Of a DNA stretch of 64,000 bases, positions 9,365 through 15,937 are shown piece after piece. The translations under genes were made by a program, and so were the position numbers. The stretch's first letter is position 1. Every line of letters starts with the position of its first letter. The DNA is from CAYMPW01 sp964558505 (GTDB lineage Archaea; Thermoplasmatota; Thermoplasmata; Methanomassiliicoccales; Methanomethylophilaceae): contig CAZLEI010000003.1 in NCBI GenBank assembly GCA_964558505.1, positions 1 through 64,000 of the forward strand. The letters are read 5' to 3'. Below the pieces are notes generated by a model. That model was given only the letters and a program-made list of their open reading frames with translations. It made no database searches and was not told the DNA's origin.

Positions 9365-9415
9365 GTGTGGATAATGATTGCGCATATTGATAATGATATT
9401 GATGGAGGGTTTAGA

Positions 9416-9437
9416 GCCCCCGGCCAGAGCCGGGGGC
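9416..9437 (-). terminator. Perfect GC-rich hairpin downstream of the thiolase gene
   Basis: Positions 9416-9423 (GCCCCCGG) are perfectly complementary to 9430-9437 with a 6-base loop. It sits 8 bp past the thiolase stop and before the M20 gene on the same strand. No long T-tract follows on the minus strand, so it may be a processing or attenuation structure, not a strong archaeal terminator. Confidence 0.45.
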
Positions 9438-9444
9438 GTGATGA

Positions 9445-10623
9445 TCAGCAGCGGCGGATGATCATAGTGACGGCATTGCCTCCGCCGAGGCAGAGGGTAC
9501 CGCATCCGACCTGCTTGTTGCGGTCCTGCAGAGCATACAGCAACGATGTGATCAGACGGGAACCGGAGCATCCGATGGGATGCCCGAGGGCGACGGCGCC
9601 GCCGTTGACGTTGAATTTCTCATCTGGGACGTTGAGCTCCTTCTTCACGGCACAGGATGCTGTGGCGAAGGCCTCGTTGTGCTCGAAGAGATCGATGTCG
9701 TCGATCGTCATCCCTGCCTTCTTCAGAACATGCCTGGTCGTGGGGATCGGGGCCTCCATGATCAACTCGGGAGCGACACCGCGCTCTCCGTATGCCTCGA
9801 TGGTTGCCAAGGGCTTGAAGCCGTTCTGTTCCGCCCAGGACCTGGAAGCGATGAGCACCGCGGCCGCTCCGTCGCTGAGCTGCGACGAGTTGCCCGCCGT
9901 GACCTTGCCGTTCTCCTTGAATGCAGGGCTGAGCTTGGCGAGAGCCTCCATGGAGCTGTCCTCCCTGATGCCTTCATCGTGGGAGACCACGATGTCGCCT
10001 TTCTTGTTCTTGATGGTTATCGGCACGATCTCCTTGTCGTACTTTCCTGCTTTGGTCGCGGCCGCGGCCTTGAGATGGCTTTCCACGGACAATCTGTCTG
10101 CATCCTCCCTGGTGACACCGAACCTGTCCGCGACGATCTCGCCGGTGAATCCCATGTGCTGGTCGTTGAAGATGTCCCAGAGTCCGTCGTGGACCATGCA
10201 GTCCGTGACCTTCTGATCGTTCATCCTGTAACCCCAGCGGGCGCCCTGGAGGATGTAAGGGGCATTGGACATGCTTTCCATGCCGCCTGTCATTATAACG
10301 TTGTACTCGCCCGCTTTGATAGAATCTGCTGCGAGCATGGCCGCCTTCATACCGGATCCGCACACAGCATTGACCGTGAAAGATCCAATCTCGACGGGGA
10401 GTCCGGCACCGATGGCCGCCTGCCTTGCAGGATTCTGGCCGAGACCGGCCGAGAGAACATTACCCATTATGCACTCATCCACCTGGGAAGCTTCCACGCC
10501 GGATCTCTTCAGAGCCTCTTTCACGGCGATGGTTCCGAGCTGGGGGGCTGTGAAGCCCATGAGGGCCTTCCCGTATTTTCCGATAGGTGTCCTTGCTGCA
10601 CTGAGTATGACGACTTCTTCCAT
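9445..10623 (-). CDS. Acetyl-CoA C-acetyltransferase (thiolase, AtoB type)
   Basis: A full-length 392-aa thiolase condensing two acetyl-CoA to acetoacetyl-CoA or running the reverse. The nucleophilic cysteine lies in NAVCGSGMKAA (about residue 88), followed by the NEAFA motif, GHPIGCSGSR (His) and the second catalytic cysteine in CGTLCLGGGNA. These are all hallmarks of bacterial/eukaryotic biosynthetic thiolases, more complete than the shortened archaeal thiolases that pair with a DUF35 protein. It could feed the mevalonate pathway. The ATG at 10623 is preceded by GAGGT at proper spacing. No other fatty-acid genes are nearby. Confidence 0.92.
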   Translation of the reverse strand: MEEVVILSAARTPIGKYGKALMGFTAPQLGTIAVKEALKRSGVEASQVDECIMGNVLSAGLGQNPARQAAIGAGLPVEIGSFTVNAVCGSGMKAAMLAADSIKAGEYNVIMTGGMESMSNAPYILQGARWGYRMNDQKVTDCMVHDGLWDIFNDQHMGFTGEIVADRFGVTREDADRLSVESHLKAAAATKAGKYDKEIVPITIKNKKGDIVVSHDEGIREDSSMEALAKLSPAFKENGKVTAGNSSQLSDGAAAVLIASRSWAEQNGFKPLATIEAYGERGVAPELIMEAPIPTTRHVLKKAGMTIDDIDLFEHNEAFATASCAVKKELNVPDEKFNVNGGAVALGHPIGCSGSRLITSLLYALQDRNKQVGCGTLCLGGGNAVTMIIRRC

Positions 10624-10679
10624 GAGAGAAACCTCTTCGAGGAGGTTTATCTTTGTAGAGTATAAATGACTGTCGGTTA

Positions 10680-12002
10680 TCACATACGACTATTGACGAA
10701 CTCAAGAGGTTGTTCCAGTCCCATCCGCTTCAATGGTTTGGACAAATGCCTTCTTGCGGCCGTCGGCGGTTCATACCATCCGGGAACGACCCACCTGACC
10801 ATTTTCTCTGTGACCGCGGAGGCGCATTTGGTGTGGCACGGACGGCATCTGTATCCTTGGCCTTTGCCGACCGAATCCATCTTCCTCCCGCATTGAGGAC
10901 AGACGGGATTCGATGTTTTGCGTATATCTTCGGCGATCGACAGCACGTGCACCTTCTCTGCATTGAGCGTACGGGGATAATCCCTCAGTTCACCCATCAC
11001 ACCGATCCTGTCACCCGGAACCAGACGGTCGAAGAGCAGACGGAATTCCTTCGACGGCTCATATGCTCCGCACGTGATCATCCCGTGATCGGTGGACATA
11101 TCGATGAAAACATGGCTTCCCGGAATATGCCTGGATGAAGAGGACACTGTACCTTCGATATAGTACGATTGATTGGAGACCAGTTCATCCGCACCGTGAA
11201 TTATGTGATCATCCGTGCCCTGATTCGTCAGGAATACCATCCACCTCTCGATCTTCTCCGTCCTGATGGTCTTAGAGGCTTCGATCAGGTCGTCGGCGAC
11301 ATCGCCGCGGAGACCGTACATCACGGGACATGGGGTGGCCGGGACCATTGCAACCTTCTGTTCTCTATCCTCCCAGGAATTAAAGGTTGTCGGATATGAA
11401 TGGTCCATGTCACGTATCGAGATGGGATCGAACACCCTCTCGGTCCCCCATCTGGACTCCGGCCTGTATGTCAGGAGCTCGAATGTACTGTCTTCGGGGA
11501 TCCAGGCCATCCCGCATGTCGAACCGATCACGCCGCGGCCACAACCGATCTCGAAACGGAGCGCCCCGATACGATCGAGTTCTTTCTCGATATCCGCCCG
11601 GTCCATGATGGTGGTGACGCCGCGTTTATAGAATGACGGATCCGGCCTCTGCCTCGAAACGACGACACCGGGGTCGGCATCATCCTCATGATGAGCCTCC
11701 ACCAACGGTATTATGCGGTCCAACATCTTCTTTCCGTCGGGCTCCCGATCATCGCATTGGGAATAACAATACAAGGGCCCGTCGGAGAATTCCCCGATGT
11801 AGGTCTTTTCACCGACACCGTGACCGAAACGCATGACCAAAGAACCGTTACCGCGTGTTTTCCAAGGAGTGGCAGGATTCAACCTTACCAATCTCGGATT
11901 GCCGATGAGATCGAGATCCGAAAATTCATGAATGATCTCGGTGGCAAGAAATGTCGTACAATTTCCTTTGATGGAATCAGTGTCATCCACAGCCACGAAC
12001 AT
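10680..12002 (-). CDS. tiaS: tRNA(Ile2) 2-agmatinylcytidine synthetase TiaS
   Basis: A 440-aa enzyme that attaches agmatine to C34 of the AUA-decoding tRNA(Ile), using ATP to activate the base. The N-terminal VAVDDTDSIKGNCTT motif is characteristic, and the kinase-like core follows. An OB-fold segment (YYIEGTVSS) and a C-terminal zinc ribbon (CPQCGRK, then CRPCH) complete the known TiaS domain order. GGTGG lies just before the ATG and a TATA-like TTATTTATC about 30 bp upstream. It is essential in archaea, so it should be functional. Confidence 0.93.
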   Translation of the reverse strand: MFVAVDDTDSIKGNCTTFLATEIIHEFSDLDLIGNPRLVRLNPATPWKTRGNGSLVMRFGHGVGEKTYIGEFSDGPLYCYSQCDDREPDGKKMLDRIIPLVEAHHEDDADPGVVVSRQRPDPSFYKRGVTTIMDRADIEKELDRIGALRFEIGCGRGVIGSTCGMAWIPEDSTFELLTYRPESRWGTERVFDPISIRDMDHSYPTTFNSWEDREQKVAMVPATPCPVMYGLRGDVADDLIEASKTIRTEKIERWMVFLTNQGTDDHIIHGADELVSNQSYYIEGTVSSSSRHIPGSHVFIDMSTDHGMITCGAYEPSKEFRLLFDRLVPGDRIGVMGELRDYPRTLNAEKVHVLSIAEDIRKTSNPVCPQCGRKMDSVGKGQGYRCRPCHTKCASAVTEKMVRWVVPGWYEPPTAARRHLSKPLKRMGLEQPLEFVNSRM

Positions 12003-12041
12003 AGGACCACCAAGAGATAAGGTCTGATAAATAATCCATGT

Positions 12042-12335
12042 TCAACGTACGAAAGAAGAAACAAAGAATATGCCACCATCCGATGATTGTCTTCCTTTGA
12101 TTTTGCAGAGGGTCATTTCTTCAGGTTCTTCATCAGAGAAACATCTGTGTTCGATTCCGGATATATCCTCGATCACGAAAACGAATCCTTTTTTCGAGTC
12201 CTTCACATCAGAAATGATGCCTATAATCGTTTTCTCTTCATCTTCTTCAGATTCCAAAGGTACAAAACAGCATACCAACAAGATCACAGTGACCGATGAT
12301 GCAATGAGGATGTATCGATCATTCAGGAAAGACAT
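12042..12335 (-). CDS. Small membrane-anchored protein, unknown (possible OB-like fold)
   Basis: I do not recognise this 97-aa protein. An N-terminal transmembrane helix (residues about 8-26, rich in I, L and V) is followed by an acidic SEEDEEK linker. A short beta-rich domain then begins GIISDVKDSKKGFVFVIED, a strand pattern reminiscent of OB-fold nucleic-acid-binding domains; that resemblance is only suggestive. It lies between tiaS and the proposed origin on the AT-rich island, and its promoter region abuts the left origin-box copy at 12389. No Shine-Dalgarno precedes the ATG. Confidence 0.55.
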   Translation of the reverse strand: MSFLNDRYILIASSVTVILLVCCFVPLESEEDEEKTIIGIISDVKDSKKGFVFVIEDISGIEHRCFSDEEPEEMTLCKIKGRQSSDGGIFFVSSFVR

Positions 12336-12388
12336 GATTCACTCATTCATTGTTTGTTGAAGAACGAGCATCTTACAATTAATCTACC

Positions 12389-12421
12389 ACACACACCCCT
12401 TCATTTCCACTGCAGAAAATT
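12389..12421 (-). repeat. Origin recognition box-like repeat, left copy
   Basis: This 33-bp sequence is an exact reverse complement of 14009-14041. Read on the minus strand it contains CAGTGGAAATGAAGGGG, which matches the archaeal ORB/mini-ORB core (dyad half-site followed by the G-string) closely, then a TGTGTGTG tail. Orc1/Cdc6 proteins bind such boxes. Confidence 0.85.
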
Positions 12422-12448
12422 TTTGAAAGCAACGCAAATTTTTTTTCG

Positions 12449-12457
12449 GAAATGAAC
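12449..12457 (+). repeat. Partial origin-box half-site
   Basis: GGAAATGAA here repeats the ORB core in the orientation opposite to the left full copy, 39 bp from its matching arm. It lacks the CAGT start and the G-string, so it could be a weak Cdc6 site or chance. Confidence 0.35.
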
Positions 12458-12539
12458 GAAAAAACACCGAACATTCCAAGTAATGAATGTGAAAAACCAA
12501 ATCATCATATCCACAGGATATCAGATGTAGGAAACGAGT

Positions 12540-12626
12540 TTAGAGGAATGTTCCGATCGCCCAGATAGCGACGACTGCAAGAGCGATACCGCCGATGCAG
12601 GCTCCGATGACTAACCATCCTTTCAT
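12540..12626 (-). CDS. 28-aa single-pass membrane peptide, unknown
   Basis: A short frame starting MKGWLVIGACIGG and ending IGTFL is almost wholly one transmembrane helix. The evidence that it is real comes from its signals: AGGAG sits 7 bp before the ATG at 12626, and a TATA element lies at 12673-12680, about 25 bp before a plausible transcript start. A longer reading from an upstream ATG at 12644 would lack a ribosome binding site. It is transcribed divergently from cdc6 and towards the origin. The function is unknown. Confidence 0.55.
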   Translation of the reverse strand: MKGWLVIGACIGGIALAVVAIWAIGTFL

Positions 12627-12672
12627 TTTGAATCTCCTGCGCATTGCGCTTGACGACTGTATGATTCTAATG

Positions 12673-12680
12673 TATAAAAG
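12673..12680 (-). promoter_or_regulatory. TATA box for the 28-aa gene
   Basis: Read on the minus strand this is TTTTATAC, close to the archaeal TATA consensus, about 47-54 bp upstream of the ATG at 12626. A separate TTTTATAC-type box on the plus strand at about 12716-12724 would serve cdc6, so the two promoters are back to back. Confidence 0.55.
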
Positions 12681-12769
12681 CGATTTTCTTCGAACACATT
12701 GATGAAAATGATATTGTTTTATACTTGTGATATATTGCACTTGAAGAAGGTCCTTAACCGGTGGAAATC

Positions 12770-13999
12770 ATGGCGAACAATATCTTCACTCATTATACGG
12801 AAAGCAGGAATCAGCTTTGCAAAAACAAGAAGGCCCTTCAGACAACTTTCATTCCAGATTCGCTTCCTCACAGGACAGTGCAGATAGACGAGATCGTTTC
12901 GATCATCGCTGCAGCATTGAATGGCGATAAACCGTCGAACATAATGATTTTCGGGAAAACCGGAACAGGTAAGACAGCAGTGATGAACTATATCGGCAAC
13001 GAACTGAAAAAAGCCGATCCCGAAGAAAAAAAATGTGCGATGCTCTATGTGAATTGCGAGGTCATCGATACTCCTTACAATATAATGTACAATATCGCCA
13101 ACCAGGTTGCCGGAACGAATAACAAGATTCCATATACCGGTTGGAGCGGCGATCGTGTCTATGAAGAATTGAAAAGTTACATCGACCAGCAAGAAAAAAT
13201 CTTCTTGATCGTCCTCGATGAGATCGACCGTCTATTTGCAAAAGCCGGTGAAGACATATTCTACATGTTCACGATAATCAATGAAGTCCTTCAGAAATCC
13301 AAAGTATCATTGATAGGGATATCCAACAATCCGAAATTCATAGAATTCATAGATCCCAAAGTAAGGAGCAGATTGGGAGAAGAGAGGATTATATTCCCTC
13401 CGTATGATGCTTCTCAGCTTGAAGATATCTTGAATGAAAGAGCATTGATGGTCTATGAAGACGATATCCTCGAAGAAGGTGTGATTCCATATTGCGCGGC
13501 ACTTTCTGCACAAGAGATGGGCGATGCAAGAAGAGCTTTGGATCTGCTCAGGATCGCAACAGACATCGCTGAAAGGAACAATGATAACAAGGTCACGGAA
13601 GCACATGTGAAATCTGCAAAGAACAGGATCGAACTCGATACGATGGCCGAGATCGTGAAAACGCTTACGATGCAATCGAAGACCGTCCTCATGTGCATAA
13701 TAATAAACGAAGAGAACAATGAAGAGAAGATAACGACGGGAAGCGTTTATTCCACTTACAAGAAGATATCTTCGATCCTTGGAACCCAGATCCTCACACA
13801 GAGGAGGATTACCGATTTCATCTCGGAACTCGACATGATGGGAATCATTCATGTCCGTGTCATCTCTTTCGGAAAGAACGGAAGGACGAAAGAAATCAAA
13901 CTCAGTATCTCCAAGGAGATAATATCAATGGTCAAGAATGATGAATTCTTCAAGAATCTCAAATCATTCAGGCTTTGTCAGCAAACAACGCTCATCTGA
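12770..13999 (+). CDS. cdc6: Orc1/Cdc6 origin-binding initiator ATPase
   Basis: A 409-aa replication initiator that binds origin boxes and loads MCM. An AAA+ domain holds Walker A GKTGTGKT (about residues 62-69), Walker B VLDEIDRL and sensor GISNN with the downstream SRLGEERI box. A lid follows (GDARRALDLLRIA, sensor 2 arginine), and the C-terminal winged helix runs from about residue 310 (TGSVYSTYKKI... RRITDFISEL), contacting DNA. The start could also be a GTG three codons upstream. AT-rich codon use matches its AT-rich island. Identical ORB-like boxes flank the gene at 12389 and 14009. Confidence 0.95.
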   Translation: MANNIFTHYTESRNQLCKNKKALQTTFIPDSLPHRTVQIDEIVSIIAAALNGDKPSNIMIFGKTGTGKTAVMNYIGNELKKADPEEKKCAMLYVNCEVIDTPYNIMYNIANQVAGTNNKIPYTGWSGDRVYEELKSYIDQQEKIFLIVLDEIDRLFAKAGEDIFYMFTIINEVLQKSKVSLIGISNNPKFIEFIDPKVRSRLGEERIIFPPYDASQLEDILNERALMVYEDDILEEGVIPYCAALSAQEMGDARRALDLLRIATDIAERNNDNKVTEAHVKSAKNRIELDTMAEIVKTLTMQSKTVLMCIIINEENNEEKITTGSVYSTYKKISSILGTQILTQRRITDFISELDMMGIIHVRVISFGKNGRTKEIKLSISKEIISMVKNDEFFKNLKSFRLCQQTTLI

Positions 14000-14008
14000 T
14001 TTTTCATT

Positions 14009-14041
14009 ATTTTCTGCAGTGGAAATGAAGGGGTGTGTGTG
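14009..14041 (+). repeat. Origin recognition box-like repeat, right copy
   Basis: The exact reverse complement of 12389-12421, placed 9 bp after the cdc6 stop and just before the stop of the convergent gene. It holds CAGTGGAAATGAAGGGG followed by TGTGTGTG. A 33-bp perfect inverted pair about 1.6 kb apart, with a known initiator-binding core, is very unlikely by chance. Confidence 0.85.
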
Positions 14042-14046
14042 TTCCA

Positions 14047-14910
14047 TCACTGCAGGAAATCATCATTTTCGACCATCAATTGCTCTTTTTGATTTTTCAA
14101 TTGAATTTTGCGCTCGATGTAATCTATCAGAACGAAAAGTGCAGCGAAAACACCGATGATGGTGATTATCGTTATGACGATGCATGGCAGGGAATTAGCG
14201 ACTTTTTTCTCAAGATAAGAATAACCTTTATCCAGATATATATTCAACCAACCCGCCCATGGTACTTCGAAACCTGCGACTGCCTTGATGCGGCTCTCAT
14301 CAATAAGGTTCGTCGTAATGCCGAGTTCCTGATCGAAGCCATTGTTCGTTTCACTGTTATCTCCCATTGTCAGATAACCGCTTTTGGAATCATTGAGTTT
14401 TTCAAAAGTTATCGATGCTGTTTTCGATCCGTATCCTACATCAGTCAGTGTCAGTTTTCCACTGAGCTTCGTATAATCATCGATCTTCTTCCCATCGTCT
14501 CCGATGCAATACCAGTTATCGTATCCTTCCAACGACGGAGCACTCCATGTTCCGTCGCCGTTGTTGTCCAACCATAATATCGCACGGTGTATGATGGGAT
14601 TTCCGTCGACCAGCCGATAATATATGATGACATCTCCGTACTCGCCGAACGATGAATATCCGGATTTGTAACCATCCACATAGGTTTGGATCTTCGTGCT
14701 GTTCGGATCCTTTATTATCACCATATCGGCAGTATCGATGACACCCAGCTGAGATCTTCCTGTTTCATGCTGCATGCTCTCTGATGTCACGGTGGAGAAC
14801 GGGGGGTTCAAACCGGAATACACGAACACCCCTCCGACAACTCCGCCTATTATAGCGGCGAACAGCAAGATGCTGACGATTGTCGTCTTCGTTTCCTTGT
14901 CCACGTGCAA
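14047..14910 (-). CDS. Signal peptidase I-like (S26B) membrane protease
   Basis: A 287-aa protein with an N-terminal transmembrane helix (residues about 10-31) and a second one near the C-terminus (about 240-262). The candidate Ser-His-Asp catalytic residues of archaeal/ER-type signal peptidases are visible: TSESMQ (Ser), PIIHRAI (His) and TMGDNSETN (Asp). It should face outward and remove signal peptides, perhaps from a specific client given the large insertion between His and Asp. The frame starts at TTG 14910. A GTG two codons later, about 25 bp after a TATA-like TTCATAAAG, may be the true leaderless start. No ribosome binding site is present. Confidence 0.75.
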   Translation of the reverse strand: MHVDKETKTTIVSILLFAAIIGGVVGGVFVYSGLNPPFSTVTSESMQHETGRSQLGVIDTADMVIIKDPNSTKIQTYVDGYKSGYSSFGEYGDVIIYYRLVDGNPIIHRAILWLDNNGDGTWSAPSLEGYDNWYCIGDDGKKIDDYTKLSGKLTLTDVGYGSKTASITFEKLNDSKSGYLTMGDNSETNNGFDQELGITTNLIDESRIKAVAGFEVPWAGWLNIYLDKGYSYLEKKVANSLPCIVITIITIIGVFAALFVLIDYIERKIQLKNQKEQLMVENDDFLQ

Positions 14911-15036
14911 CTGAATGGAGTATTACTTTATGAATCTAAGTAAAATTTATTGAAAATCATCCATACATGTCTTGCTTTTCAATCATTTCTTCCTGTGATG
15001 ACGAACTGAAGAATAAAATATTCAAAAGACACTCGC

Positions 15037-15492
15037 ATGATCATGAGCAGGCCGAGCAATGATCAGTATTTCATGGACATGGCACATCTGGTGTCCACCC
15101 GCTCGACGTGCATCAGGAGGCAGGTGGGTGCAGTGGTCGTCAAGGACAAGAGGGTCCTTGCCACCGGATACAACGGTTCTCCCAAAGGCACTGCCCACTG
15201 CGAGGATCTGGGATGCATACGCGATCAGATGCATATACCGTCTGGCACCAGGCACGAGCTCTGCCGCGGCGTTCATGCCGAGCAGAATGCGGTCGCTCAG
15301 GCGGCGTACTTCGGTACCAGCATCAAGGATGCGACCATATACACGACGACGTTTCCATGCTCGATGTGTGCCAAGATACTCATCAATGCCGGTATAGCGG
15401 AGGTCGTCTACTGCGACAGTTATGTCGATGATCTCTCGAAACGTCTTTTTGCAGAGACCAACATAATCCTTCGTAAATACCCAGACGATTGA
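15037..15492 (+). CDS. dCMP deaminase-family protein
   Basis: A 151-aa zinc deaminase. The zinc-binding and catalytic motifs are HAEQNAVAQA (HAE) and TTFPCSMCAK (PCxxC), with RQVGAVVVKDKRVLATGYNGSPKG at the front (quoted in part: GYNGSPKG) typical of dCMP deaminases and ComEB. It converts dCMP to dUMP for thymidylate synthesis. An additional cysteine/histidine cluster (AHCEDLGC) matches the second zinc site of dCMP deaminases. AT-rich AATAAAATATT lies 15-25 bp before the ATG, so the mRNA is probably leaderless. A second in-frame ATG lies at 15043. Confidence 0.88.
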   Translation: MIMSRPSNDQYFMDMAHLVSTRSTCIRRQVGAVVVKDKRVLATGYNGSPKGTAHCEDLGCIRDQMHIPSGTRHELCRGVHAEQNAVAQAAYFGTSIKDATIYTTTFPCSMCAKILINAGIAEVVYCDSYVDDLSKRLFAETNIILRKYPDD

Positions 15493-15604
15493 ATAATTAG
15501 AACTATTCGCAGATTGTTTTATTTTTCTTCATCTTTTTGAACGAGAGTCAACGTTAAGTACCCTGAATCAATACGAGATTCGCAAAAAGGTCGGGGAGTG
15601 TAAC

Positions 15605-15937
15605 TTGAGCCGAACTGACGTACTTACGGAAATAAAAAAAGCGGAAGCGGAAGCCGACGCCAAGGTCGCTCAGGCCGAGGCGGACAAAAAAGAGGCTATC
15701 GCCAACGCTCGCAGGGAGTCTGTGAAGAAGATACAGGATGCGGAGGCCCAGATGCAGGCGGCTTACGACTCGGCTATCGCCGGGAAGCAGGCCGAGCTCC
15801 AGGTCAAACGCGATGCCCTTCTTTCTGAGGGCAAGGCTGTTGCAGCCGAGCTCGCGAAAGTATCCAAATCCAAGATTCCCGTGATCGAAGATTACCTGAA
15901 CAACGAGTTTGAGAGGACCCTAGATGTCGCTACCTGA
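15605..15937 (+). CDS. ahaH: A-type ATP synthase subunit H
   Basis: A 110-aa highly charged, alanine-rich coiled-coil protein with heptad-like AEAEADAKVAQ repeats, typical of the peripheral-stalk subunit H (G in V-ATPases) that pairs with subunit E. It starts with TTG at 15605, preceded by GGGGAG at 15594-15599, and opens the nine- to ten-gene ATP synthase operon (H-I-K-E-C-F-A-B-D). Its 3' end overlaps subunit I by 14 bp. Confidence 0.88.
   Translation: MSRTDVLTEIKKAEAEADAKVAQAEADKKEAIANARRESVKKIQDAEAQMQAAYDSAIAGKQAELQVKRDALLSEGKAVAAELAKVSKSKIPVIEDYLNNEFERTLDVAT

Larger units (their letters stand above)
12336..12539. other. Proposed replication origin (oriC) region
   Basis: A gene-free 204-bp stretch holding one full origin-recognition-box copy (12389-12421, minus orientation), then an AT-rich tract with long A and T runs (about 12415-12490). 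A half-box GGAAATGAA lies in the opposite orientation at 12449-12457. Inverted ORB elements flanking an AT-rich unwinding tract next to orc1/cdc6 is the established architecture of archaeal origins. That it works as an origin is inference from position and motif. Confidence 0.75.

Noticed and set aside
12389..14041. cdc6 with terminal inverted repeats as an insertion sequence or transposon
   Set aside because: The 33-bp inverted pair could be read as transposon ends, but no transposase is between them, no target-site duplication is seen, and the core matches the Cdc6-binding box.
14050..14060. CTGCAGGAAAT next to the right ORB copy
   Set aside because: It resembles a box with two bases missing but is coding sequence at the end of the signal peptidase-like gene and lacks the G-string.
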